Positions 16,836 to 25,025 of a stretch of DNA of 64,000 nt are shown piece after piece. A program made the position numbers and the translations under genes. The DNA lies in contig NZ_JAGMUK010000074.1 in NCBI RefSeq assembly GCF_019049245.1, positions 1 to 64,000 of the forward strand, given 5' to 3'. Numbering within the stretch: position 1 is the stretch's first letter; each line of letters begins with the position of its first letter. The DNA is from Streptomyces sp. AC555_RSS877 (lineage in GTDB: Bacteria > Actinomycetota > Actinomycetes > Streptomycetales > Streptomycetaceae). Below the pieces are notes generated by a model that was given only the letters and a program-made list of their open reading frames with translations, ran no database searches and was not told the origin of the DNA.

Positions 16836-17729
16836 ATGTCATTCAGTCAGCGAGTCCAGGCCAGGGGGATCCAGCTGTTCCTCGGCGGCGTGATGTCCCG
16901 CGTCCACAAGGACCTGCGCTTCACCGACATCCCGAAGCGCACCGAACCCCTCCAGGTGGAGACCGGCGCCGGACCGGTGACCTGCACCGTCTATCGCCCG
17001 TCGGCCGTCACGGGAACCCTCGCCCCCGTGTACGTCAACTTCCACGGTGGTGGCTTCGTCGTCGGCCGCCCTGAGCAGGACGACCACATCTGCCGCTACA
17101 TAGCTGACAGAGCCGGCTGTGTCGTCGTCAACGTGGACTACGCCGTCGCCCCGCAACGGCCGTTCCCCGCGGCCGTCACCCAGGCGTACGACGTCACCGC
17201 ATGGATCGCCGAGAACGGCCACGCGAACAACTGGGACGGCTCGCGACTCGCCGTGGGCGGACACAGCGCCGGGGCCAACCTCACCGCCGCGGTCTGCCGC
17301 ATGGCCCGGGACCGTGGCACCTTCGCGCCCCGGCTCCAGATCATCGACTCCGCACCGCTCGACCAGCTCGCCGACCCCTCCACCAAGTTCTCCCCCCTCG
17401 CCAAACCGCTGCTCAGTCCCGCCCTCATGCGGCTCTTCACTGCCGCCTACGTCCCCGATCCGGACGACCGCGCCGACCCGCTCGTCTCGCCCGCGCTGGC
17501 CGACGACCTTGCCGGGCTGCCGCCCGCCCTGGTCATCACCGCGGAGTACGACCGCCTGCGCGACGAGGGCGACGCCTACGCCAAGGCCCTTGAGGCCGCG
17601 GGCGTCCCGGTCACGCACCGCGTCTTCGAGGGCGTCGATCACTACTTCACCCACACGGGCCCGGTGCCGTCCGGCAAGGAGGCCATGGAGCTGATGGCCA
17701 CCACCCTGCGCACCGCACTCAGCACATGA
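16836..17729 (+). CDS. HSL-family alpha/beta-hydrolase (esterase)
   Basis: This 297-aa serine hydrolase has the hormone-sensitive-lipase oxyanion motif HGGGF (residues 70-74) and nucleophile S144 in GGHSAGAN. The acid lies in TAEYDRLRDEG and the catalytic histidine in EGVDHYF. It should hydrolyse short-chain esters in the cytosol. ATG 16836 follows GGACCAGG; an in-frame extension to 16668 lacks family similarity. The upstream region has a small CAGGA-A-TCCTG palindrome at 16791-16801. Confidence 0.9.
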   Translation: MSFSQRVQARGIQLFLGGVMSRVHKDLRFTDIPKRTEPLQVETGAGPVTCTVYRPSAVTGTLAPVYVNFHGGGFVVGRPEQDDHICRYIADRAGCVVVNVDYAVAPQRPFPAAVTQAYDVTAWIAENGHANNWDGSRLAVGGHSAGANLTAAVCRMARDRGTFAPRLQIIDSAPLDQLADPSTKFSPLAKPLLSPALMRLFTAAYVPDPDDRADPLVSPALADDLAGLPPALVITAEYDRLRDEGDAYAKALEAAGVPVTHRVFEGVDHYFTHTGPVPSGKEAMELMATTLRTALST

Positions 17730-17820
17730 GCAGAGCCGGTCTGGTCAGGGCGGGAAGCACCGCTGGGCTTGTGGAGCGGACGCCGGATGGGGGGCGCGGT
17801 TGCGCACTGGCCTGCGTGGG

Positions 17821-18093
17821 CTAGACCTCGATGTACGCGACGACCACGACGGTGCGCAGCGCGGTGACGAAGTACAGGACGCGGACGGACTCGAATTCGT
17901 CGGTGTACTGGCGCAGCTGGGGGCCGGCGGGGTCGTCGGGGATCGGTTCGCCGGCGTCCGGATCGACGGAGATGACGACCAGGGCGCGGTCCAGGGCGTG
18001 CATCTCCGCCTCGCTGGTGATGTTCTCCAGCTGCTTCGCGGCGGAGTCGGAGAAGGCGATCCTGGCGCGGCGTGGGCCCTGGTGTGGGGCCAT
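17821..18093 (-). CDS. RelE/ParE-like toxin candidate
   Basis: This 90-aa protein has a RelE-fold layout: N-terminal ARIAFSDSAAKQLENI helix region, a central ALDRAL...DPDAGEPI segment, and the closing strands LRQYTDEFESVRVLYFV and TVVVVAYIEV. Its ATG shares one base with the stop of the upstream 77-aa gene (TGATG), typical of type II toxin-antitoxin operons. Catalytic residues are not diagnostic by eye, so activity as an mRNA interferase or gyrase poison is inference. Confidence 0.65.
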   Translation of the reverse strand: MAPHQGPRRARIAFSDSAAKQLENITSEAEMHALDRALVVISVDPDAGEPIPDDPAGPQLRQYTDEFESVRVLYFVTALRTVVVVAYIEV

Positions 18094-18326
18094 CAGGCGA
18101 TGGCCGGACGCTGACGAGCGAGGCGGGTGAGGTGGGCCTCGCGCAGTTCCTCCCACGGCGTGCAGTCCTCCACCGGAGGCAGGCCGTTTTCCGCGATGTC
18201 CTCGAGGACGGCGGCGAACTGGTCGGCGTTCTCACGGGTCTTGGCGGCGTACGCGCGGACCGCGTCGGCGGCCGCGGGCTCCAACTGCTGCCGGGCGTGG
18301 TCGGCGGGGGCCGGCTGTTCGCTCAT
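18093..18326 (-). CDS. Antitoxin-like small protein
   Basis: This 77-aa acidic, strongly helical protein is encoded immediately upstream of, and overlapping by one base, the RelE-like gene. The start follows TGGAGCCCTCG. The N-terminal half (residues 10-50) is an amphipathic helix region, and the C-terminal part EELREAHLTRLARQR could wrap a partner. No known antitoxin DNA-binding domain is obvious, so the assignment rests on gene order and size. Confidence 0.55.
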   Translation of the reverse strand: MSEQPAPADHARQQLEPAAADAVRAYAAKTRENADQFAAVLEDIAENGLPPVEDCTPWEELREAHLTRLARQRPAIA

Positions 18327-18720
18327 CGAGGGCTCCAGGAGGGCGGAACTGGCTTCTGCTCCAACGGTATCGGCCGCCCCGGCGCATGGGGACCACTCCG
18401 GACGAACCCGACAGCACGAAGGCGCGGGACTCAGGGCCCCAGGTGGAGCCAGCAGTCGTCACGGACCGTGTCCGCCGGTGAAGACGTCATCTCGGGCCCC
18501 AGCGACGCGCGTTCTGGAGGCCCGTTGCTGGGTCCACCCGGGTCCCGCTCACACGGACGCACGCTCTGCGGCGATCACCTGCCAGGGGCGCCTCGGATTT
18601 CGCCGGGTCGGCCTGCGTGGGCAGCGGTACGGCCAGGAGTGCGCCGGTGGGGCGACGGACTTCTCGACGGGCTTCTCGACGACGAGCTGGCCGACGGGAG
18701 TTGAGCAAGGTGTGCGCCAC
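18327..18720. other. Gap without a convincing gene
   Basis: About 390 bases separate the antitoxin-like start from the permease relic. Codon patterns are inconsistent in all frames. Short direct repeats (GGACTTCTCGACG/GGGCTTCTCGACG) occur near 18658-18685. The promoter of the toxin-antitoxin-like pair should lie in its first 100 bases. Confidence 0.4.
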
Positions 18721-18987
18721 CCTCTCGGGCTGGCCGGCGGCTACACATTCTTCGTCAGCTTCCTTCCCTGCCCCAGCAGTGCTTTCGTCCCGACCGACAC
18801 GATGCCCGGCTGGCTCCAGGGCTTCGCAGCCCATCAGCCGGTGACCCAGGTGATCGAGGCGCTTCGGGGGCTACTGCTCGGGCAGCCGGTGGGAGCCACA
18901 CCGTGGGTGGCGCTGGCTTGGTGTGCGGGGATCCTGGTGGTTTCGACAGGGACGTCGGGGGTTTTGTTCAGGAGGCGCACGGTGTGA
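18721..18987 (+). pseudogene. ABC-2 type permease relic (DrrB-like C-terminus)
   Basis: The plus strand encodes about 88 residues ending in a clean stop: FVSFLPCPSSAFVPTDTMPGW, then HQPVTQVIEALRGLLLGQPVG and a final helix before RRRTV. This is the C-terminal end of a DrrB-family daunorubicin-type exporter permease. The upstream 60% of the gene and its ATPase partner are absent, and the frame upstream is non-coding in character. The relic runs 20 bases into the convergent TetR gene end. Confidence 0.7.
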
Positions 18988-19585
18988 CGGCGCGAGATTC
19001 CCCGGCCGGGGTGCGCAGCCCAGCCAGGAGCCGGTCGAGGGCCTGCTCCGCGGCCTGGGGGTCTCCTCCCCGCGCGATCCAGAGCGCGGCCTCGTTCATC
19101 GCCCCCGAGAGCAGCCGGGCCAGGGGCTCCACTGGCTGATCGGCGATGATCCCGGCCGCGGCGAGCGCCGTCAGGGCCTCCGCCAGGTGCCGGGCGGCGG
19201 ACTCCTCGTCCAGCGCGCGCCACTCATCCCAGCCCATCACGGTGGGCGCGTCGACCAGCAGAATCTGTCGCACCGCCGGGTCGGTGCCCGCGGCAAGGAA
19301 GGCCCGGCAGCCGGCCCGCAGCTGCTCCCAGAGATCCTCGTACCGCTCGGCCGCGGTCGCGACCCGATCGCCCAGCTCTCCCTGGACCTCGGCCACAACG
19401 GCACGGAAAAGCCCCGCTTTGCTGTCGAAGTGGTGGTAGGCGGCCCCCTTGGTCACCCCGGCGGCCCGCGCCACTTCGGCCAGCACCACGTGGTGGTAAC
19501 CGTCGGCGGCGAACCGGCGCCGCCCTTCGGCCAGCAGCGCCTGCCGCGTGGCCGCCCGCTGCTCTGCTCGGTTGACCGCCGTCAC
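18968..19585 (-). CDS. TetR-family transcriptional repressor
   Basis: This 205-aa regulator has the N-terminal TetR HTH at residues ~10-57 (RQALLAEGRRRFAADGYHHVVLAEVARAAGVTKGAAYHHFDSK, read in parts) followed by an all-helical ligand domain. GTG 19585 is preferred because GGAAAGGGCG lies 8-9 bases upstream; another in-frame GTG lies two codons earlier. It diverges from the VOC gene across a perfect palindrome, so it probably represses itself and that gene. The lost DrrB-like exporter at its 3' end may once have been part of the module. Confidence 0.92.
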   Translation of the reverse strand: MTAVNRAEQRAATRQALLAEGRRRFAADGYHHVVLAEVARAAGVTKGAAYHHFDSKAGLFRAVVAEVQGELGDRVATAAERYEDLWEQLRAGCRAFLAAGTDPAVRQILLVDAPTVMGWDEWRALDEESAARHLAEALTALAAAGIIADQPVEPLARLLSGAMNEAALWIARGGDPQAAEQALDRLLAGLRTPAGESRAVTPCAS

Positions 19586-19634
19586 GCGCACCGCCCTTTC
19601 CGTTTCGCGTACCGGGGGTATGCTAACGCCGTCG

Positions 19635-19657
19635 TTCACATACCCAGGGTATGTGAA
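19635..19657. promoter_or_regulatory. TetR operator between TetR and VOC genes
   Basis: TTCACATACCC and GGGTATGTGAA form a perfect inverted repeat with 11-base arms around one central base. A further half-site GGGTATG occurs at 19615-19621. It lies 49 bases from the TetR start and 21 from the VOC start, placed to block both. Confidence 0.8.
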
Positions 19658-19678
19658 ATGAACTGAAGGACCTCTGAC

Positions 19679-20128
19679 ATGACGAACGGACTCACGACCA
19701 TGCCCACAGTCAAGCTCGGCGGCTTCTACCCGGTGCTCGCCACCCGGGACGTGGCGGCCTCCCGCGACTTCTACACACGTCACCTCGGGTTCGAGGTGAC
19801 CTTCGAGGCGGACTGGTATGTCAGTCTGCGCCGCCCCGACGCTCCGCAGTACGAGCTGGCCCTCCTCGACCACGCTCACCCGACCGTCCCCGAGGGCCAC
19901 CGGATCGCGCTGCGGGGCGGCTTGCTGCTGAACTTCGAGGTGGACGACGTGGACTCCGAGCACCAGCGGCTCGTGGCGGAGGCCGGCCTGCCCGAGGTAC
20001 TGCCACTGCGTACGGAGGAGTTCGGCCAGCGCCACTTCATCGTCGCCGCCCCCGACGGCGTGCTGATCGACGTCATCACCGTCGTCCCGCCCAGCCAGGA
20101 GTACGCCGCCCAATACATCGACGTCTGA
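19679..20128 (+). CDS. VOC/glyoxalase superfamily protein
   Basis: This 149-aa protein has two beta-alpha-beta-beta-beta modules typical of the vicinal oxygen chelate fold (FYPVLATRDVAASRDFYTRHLGFEV ... HFIVAAPDGVLIDVITVV). Members act as glyoxalases, dioxygenases or drug-binding resistance proteins. Start 19679 follows GAAGGACCTCTGAC. A TetR repressor and operator immediately upstream suggest induction by a small molecule the TetR binds. The exact chemistry is unknown. Confidence 0.88.
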   Translation: MTNGLTTMPTVKLGGFYPVLATRDVAASRDFYTRHLGFEVTFEADWYVSLRRPDAPQYELALLDHAHPTVPEGHRIALRGGLLLNFEVDDVDSEHQRLVAEAGLPEVLPLRTEEFGQRHFIVAAPDGVLIDVITVVPPSQEYAAQYIDV

Positions 20129-20283
20129 CTTTCTGGCGGGCTTCACCGGGCTGTCCTTCCTCGTCGAACCGCTCGGCGACGCGGTCAAGGCCGCTCGGCG
20201 TATCCGCTCCAGGTGCTCCGGAAGGCGTAATGCCGCACACTCCGGTATAGGGGCTGGCGTACTGCGCGCGGGCCACGTCGAGG

Positions 20284-21618
20284 GTGTTTGGTGTGCTTGA
20301 GGTCCCGCTGTGGCTGTGGGGGGCTTTCGCCGCGACGGTTGTCGTGTCGCTGGCGGTGGACCTGCTGTCCCACCGCACGGCGCACGTCATCGGGTTCAAG
20401 GAGGCCGCCGCCTGGAGTGGCCTGTGGATCAGTCTCGCCTTGATCTTCGGCGCGGTCGTGTTTCTCGTCCTGGGGGCGACGGCGGGCACCGAGTACACGA
20501 CGGCCTGGCTGCTCGAGAAGAGCCTGTCGGTCGACAATCTCTTCGTCTTCGCCGTGATCTTCGCCTACTTCAAGGTGCCCCGGGCCTACCAGCACCGCGT
20601 GCTGTTCTTCGGCGTCATCGGTGCCCTCGTCTTCCGCGGCATCTTCCTATCCCTCGGCGTGGCCGTGGTCAGCCGCTTCACTGCCGTGCTCTTCGGGTTC
20701 GCGGCGGTGCTCTTCTACAGCACCTACAAACTCCTCAAGGACGAGCAGGAGAGCTTCGACCCCGGCAAGAGCTTCGCCGTACGAATGCTCCGCAAGATCA
20801 TCCCGGTCCGGGACGACTACGCCGGAGCCCGGTTCTTCGTCAGGGAAGCCGGCAAGCTCGTGGGGACCCCGCTGCTCGCGGTCGTCGCCGCGATCGAGGC
20901 CGCCGACCTGATCTTCGCCGTCGACAGCGTGCCCGCTGTCCTCGCGGTAAGCGACGACGCGTTCATCGTCTACACCAGCAACGCGTTCGCCATCCTCGGT
21001 CTGCGGGCCCTCTACTTCATGCTCGCAGGGCTCCTGGACCGCTTCCATTACCTGAGCAAGGGGCTGGCGATCATCCTCGCCTTCATCGGCGTCAAGCTCA
21101 TTCTCCAGGCGTCCCACAAGATGATCAGCTCCGATATCCCGGAGATCGCTTCACCGATCAGCCTCGCGGTCATCGTCGTCGTCCTGACGGGTTCCGTCGT
21201 GCTCAGTATCAGAAGGCCGGCTCCGGCAGGCGTTCCGGAAGAGATGGACGAGCAGATGGATGTCTCCGCGGCCGGCGAGCCGTCTGAGGCGCGCACGGCA
21301 CCGCCTGGGGTGGATGGCCCTGAGCACCCAACCGGTTCAGCGGGTCGGGACGGCGAAACCCGCCCGAACCCGGGGCGGCAAGGAAGCCGGGCACTTCCCG
21401 ACGCGCCCATACGGGCATATCGTAAAAATATGGTCAAGACGAAGCGTGAGGTCGACGCGTACGTGTGTCCGACCTGTAAGAAGTCCGTGCCGGCCGAGGC
21501 CCACCGCCACAAGACCCTCGGGGTCTTCGTTCCTGTGTGGGGCCCGGGGGCATGCCAGAACCGCGACTGTCCCGACTACCGGCTGGACCCCAGGCACAAG
21601 CATCCTCCGGCCCAATAG
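20284..21618 (+). CDS. TerC-family membrane protein with C-terminal zinc-ribbon extension
   Basis: This 444-aa protein has residues 1-310 as a TerC integral membrane domain with about nine helices and conserved acidic membrane motifs (EKSLSVDNLFVFAVIF; EAADLIFAVDSVPAVLAVSDD). The family is linked to tellurite resistance and Mn/Ca homeostasis. Typical members end near residue 330. Here a disordered linker leads to residues 383-444, which contain CPTC and CQNRDC pairs, a probable zinc ribbon. That part starts with an in-frame ATG at 21430 and could be a separate small gene. Start GTG 20284; a second GTG lies at 20293. Confidence 0.85.
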   Translation: MFGVLEVPLWLWGAFAATVVVSLAVDLLSHRTAHVIGFKEAAAWSGLWISLALIFGAVVFLVLGATAGTEYTTAWLLEKSLSVDNLFVFAVIFAYFKVPRAYQHRVLFFGVIGALVFRGIFLSLGVAVVSRFTAVLFGFAAVLFYSTYKLLKDEQESFDPGKSFAVRMLRKIIPVRDDYAGARFFVREAGKLVGTPLLAVVAAIEAADLIFAVDSVPAVLAVSDDAFIVYTSNAFAILGLRALYFMLAGLLDRFHYLSKGLAIILAFIGVKLILQASHKMISSDIPEIASPISLAVIVVVLTGSVVLSIRRPAPAGVPEEMDEQMDVSAAGEPSEARTAPPGVDGPEHPTGSAGRDGETRPNPGRQGSRALPDAPIRAYRKNMVKTKREVDAYVCPTCKKSVPAEAHRHKTLGVFVPVWGPGACQNRDCPDYRLDPRHKHPPAQ

Positions 21619-22596
21619 GAGATCGACAGCGCGCTGTTGGACCGCCGGACTGGACCGGTGGTGGTCCGCCCTCTGCCCCGCCGAGCCCCTGGGCCCTGCG
21701 GGGCACGTCAATGCGGGACGCCCCCTGGGCGCCTCGCCGAAGGCACGCTGAGCACAGGCGGCAGCGGCGGCTATCCAGGCTGCCGAAGAGCGTGACGTCG
21801 CCGGGGGATGGGCCGGGCCGGGCGCGGTGACAGCGGGCAGGCGCCGCCAGCGCCCGGGCGCATTCCCGAGCTACTCAGTAGCAGCGCCAGAGCCGCTCGG
21901 CCTCCACGAGACCAGGGCCGCAGGCCGTCCCGCGCCGGATCGCCCGCCCACCCCGGGTGGCGTTCGTGAGCCGCTGTTCCAGCGTGGTGACCACGACCGC
22001 TTTCCACCCGATCAACGCTGATGGTGGGCGGCCGGCCCGGCCGACTGGCCGCCGAGTCCGCGGCCGTCGCCGCCGGCATCGAGTACGACGTGTGGCGCGA
22101 CAAGGTAGTGAGACTGACCGACCGCCTGGGCGACATGTCCGCGGTCACCGCGATCGGCCCCCAACAACTCGATCCGGATCTTCCGTGCTCGCTGCGGGTG
22201 ACCTCGGCTCGGCCATGCCGTCATCGTCCGCCGAAGACGAGCCCGTGATCGCCTACTTGCTCGATGAAACGACCAGTCCGTCACGTGGTGAACGCAATGC
22301 ACGCAAGTACCTCGGATCGTTGCCGTTCGCCACCTTGTCGGCCCAATGATCACTGCGGCACGGTGGGGGCCGATGAAGCGAGGACGCCGAAAGGGCCCGG
22401 GACGGCTCCGCCGGCGAACCGTGCGCATGGTGTCGGGTCACGCCCGGTCCGTTTCGATTCCATGCCTCACCGAGTGTCTTCGTCACTGACGTCGGCCATG
22501 CGGGCGCTCACTTGTCGACCGGGAGGAGCCGTACGGCCAAAAGCCCTCGTACGACGTGCTCTCCACATCCACGCCACTTCCTGCCGAGGACGACTT
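21619..22596. other. Long gap with no convincing gene
   Basis: Nearly 1 kb lies between the TerC-like gene and the DUF485 gene. Open frames exist on both strands because of GC content, but none has family resemblance, a ribosome site and consistent codon bias together. A plus-strand stretch near 22021-22200 (IEYDVWRDKVVRLTDRLGD) looks like genuine protein and may be a relic I cannot name. Confidence 0.4.
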
Positions 22597-23292
22597 ATGG
22601 ATTCCCGCGATCGCTTTCCTGATCACGACCCTCCCGCGACCGCCGCGCTCTATCTCAGTGCTCTGAGCCACGACCACCACTACTCCGCCGCGGAGCTGCG
22701 GCAGGCCGTCTCCCGCGCTCATGTGGCCTTCGGTGGGCCGGCCGAACTCCCGGAGCTGTACCGGCAGTCCATGCAGGGGGCCGACAACTCCGAGCACGAC
22801 GTCCGCGTGAGACGAAGATCCTGGGCCCTTCGCATGGCCCGGCACCTGGCCCTGGACGACGGCCGGCCCGCCGCCGCGGCTCCGGAGTGGGCGGCCCGGC
22901 CAAAGCCGGTCACCGCTGCCTCCGAGTTCCCCCCGCGCATGCCCGCCCCGTTTCCGTCCCCCTACGCGTCCCATCAAGCGGACATCGAGTCATTCGGACT
23001 CAGGCAGACGACCGCGTTGCGCGAACTGCGTGCCGCACGCCGCCGCCCGGCCCAGGTCGCCGCCGCGGTCGTCGCCGCCCAGATGGCCGGCGTCATCCTG
23101 GCCAACGAAGCACCCGGTGTCATGGCGAGCGTCTGGGCTGGACCGCTCAACATCGGGCTCACCCTGGTTCTGGTGCAAGTGGCGTTCACCGGCTGGGCGG
23201 TGCTGTGGTACTCACGGTATGCGGCACGCTCTCTGGAGCCCCTCGTCAAGCGTCACCGCGCCTCCTTCCCGCACCTGGAGAGCGACCGGTGA
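22597..23292 (+). CDS. DUF485-domain membrane protein
   Basis: This 231-aa protein has a hydrophilic N-terminal half (residues 1-130, rich in His, Ala and Pro) followed by a DUF485/YjcH-like segment. That segment has two membrane helices (~150-172 and ~180-205) and ends in WYSRYAARSLEPLVKRHRASF. DUF485 proteins are small partners of ActP-type acetate symporters; the long N-terminus is an addition. ATG 22597 has a weak CGAGGACG site. Its stop overlaps the symporter start by GTGA. Confidence 0.85.
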   Translation: MDSRDRFPDHDPPATAALYLSALSHDHHYSAAELRQAVSRAHVAFGGPAELPELYRQSMQGADNSEHDVRVRRRSWALRMARHLALDDGRPAAAAPEWAARPKPVTAASEFPPRMPAPFPSPYASHQADIESFGLRQTTALRELRAARRRPAQVAAAVVAAQMAGVILANEAPGVMASVWAGPLNIGLTLVLVQVAFTGWAVLWYSRYAARSLEPLVKRHRASFPHLESDR

Positions 23293-24893
23293 ACTTCGTC
23301 CTCGCACTCTCCGACTCCGGTGGCGCCTTCCCGCTCCTCGCCGTCTTCGGCCTCTGTGTCGTGTGCACACTGCTCCTTTCGATCGGGTCGATCCTCCCCG
23401 AGAAGGACGAACTGAGCGGGTTCTACCTCGGCCAGCGGCGACTGCCCTCGGTCGTCAACGGTCTGGCCATCTTCGGCAGTTACATGTCCGCGGCAGGTAT
23501 GTTGGGCAATCCCGGTCTGATCGCGCTCACCGGTTACGACGGAATCGCCTACGTGCTGGCGCCGATGGTCGCCTGGTCCGTACTGGTGCTGCTGGTCGCC
23601 GAGCCCTACCACAGCACCTCACGGTTCACCATCGGCGACTCCCTCGCCCTGCGGTTGCAGGCCCGACCCGCGCACCTGGCGGCAGGCATCACGAGCGTGG
23701 TCGTCTGTCTGCTGTACCTGACCGCCCAACTCGTCGGTGCCGGAGCGCTCGCGGCGACAGTCCTGGGTATCGACGGAAACGGCGCCCAGCGGGTCGTCGT
23801 GGCCGGCCTCGGTCTGCTGATGGTCCTGTACGTGGTCGTCGGCGGCATGCGGGCCGCGACCCTGGTTCAGGGCATCAAGGCCGTGCTCCTCCTCGCCACA
23901 GGTCTGTTCGTCGTCCTGGCCGTTCTGTCCGAGTTCGGCTGGAGCGCGGCTCGCCTGCTGGACGCCGCCGTCGCTCACAGCGGCTTCGGTGGTCCCTTCC
24001 TGGAACCCGGCATCCGCTTCCACGACCGCACCAGCAAGATCGACTCGATCAGTCTGCAACTGGCGTTCGTGCTGGGAGCGGCCGCCCTGCCGCACGTCCT
24101 GATGCGTATCGGAACGGTCTCCAGCGGACGCAGAGCCCGCAAGTCGGCCGGGTGGGCGGCCTGCCTGGTCATCGTCTTCACCCTGTTCGAGGTGGCCACG
24201 GGCCTGGGTTCCGCGGCACTGATCGGCTCGAAGACCATCGCGGCGGACGCCGCCTCCGGCAACACGGCGGTACTCCTGCTGGCCGAGCGCTTGGGCGGGT
24301 CGTTCCTGCTCACGGTGATCGCCTGCGTCGCGTTCGTCACGATCGTGGCCGTCGTCGCGGCTCTCACGCTGACCGCGGCGGCGGCCCTGGCCCACGACGT
24401 CTACGGTGCGACGATCATGCGCGGCAAAGTGTCCGAGAAGCGTGAACTCGGCGTGGCGCGGGCGGGCGTCGGGCTGATCGGCGTGGCGGCGATCGCCTTG
24501 TCGATGCTCGCCCAGCACCTCAACATCGCCTTCCTGGTCAGCCTCGCCTTCGCCATCGCGGCGTCCGCGATCCTGCCCGCTCTGCTGTTCAACCTGTGGT
24601 GGAAGGGCTTCACGACCCAGGGAGCGGTCTGGAGCATGTACGGCGGCCTGCTGGTCGCCCTCCTGCTGACGACGCTGTCCCCGGCGGTCTCGGGGAACCC
24701 GACGGCACTGCTGCCCGGTGAGGACTTCGCGGTGTTCCCCTTGCGGAACCCGGGGTTGGTCTCCATTCCTGTGGGATTCCTGCTCGCCTGGGCCGGGTCG
24801 GTACTGGACCGGCGCCAGGGAGGCGGGGCGGACTACACGGAAACCGAAATACGTGTCCTCACCGGAGCAGGCACCGACCGTCGCGGCGGCTGA
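23289..24893 (+). CDS. Sodium:solute symporter family (ActP-like)
   Basis: This 534-aa permease has about 13 membrane segments. The SSS-family hallmarks are GFYLGQRRLPSVVNGLAIFG early, YMSAAGMLGNPG, and TAQLVGAGALAATVLGID in the sodium-site region. With a DUF485 partner translated directly upstream, this pair resembles the yjcH-actP acetate/glycolate/monocarboxylate uptake system. Start GTG 23289 gives the 4-base overlap. The plain end of the gene is followed by GC-rich inverted repeats near 24900-24955 that could terminate transcription. Confidence 0.92.
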   Translation: MNFVLALSDSGGAFPLLAVFGLCVVCTLLLSIGSILPEKDELSGFYLGQRRLPSVVNGLAIFGSYMSAAGMLGNPGLIALTGYDGIAYVLAPMVAWSVLVLLVAEPYHSTSRFTIGDSLALRLQARPAHLAAGITSVVVCLLYLTAQLVGAGALAATVLGIDGNGAQRVVVAGLGLLMVLYVVVGGMRAATLVQGIKAVLLLATGLFVVLAVLSEFGWSAARLLDAAVAHSGFGGPFLEPGIRFHDRTSKIDSISLQLAFVLGAAALPHVLMRIGTVSSGRRARKSAGWAACLVIVFTLFEVATGLGSAALIGSKTIAADAASGNTAVLLLAERLGGSFLLTVIACVAFVTIVAVVAALTLTAAAALAHDVYGATIMRGKVSEKRELGVARAGVGLIGVAAIALSMLAQHLNIAFLVSLAFAIAASAILPALLFNLWWKGFTTQGAVWSMYGGLLVALLLTTLSPAVSGNPTALLPGEDFAVFPLRNPGLVSIPVGFLLAWAGSVLDRRQGGGADYTETEIRVLTGAGTDRRGG

Positions 24894-25025
24894 CCCGCCG
24901 GCCGGGCCCGGCCCCCGCCACGTCGGCAGCCGACGCGGCGGGGCCCGGGCCCAGGAGGCACGGGGGGCGTAGGCCCGGACGCCGTGGCCGAGCTCCACGT
25001 CTCCTGCGACCGGCGAGCTGATGGA

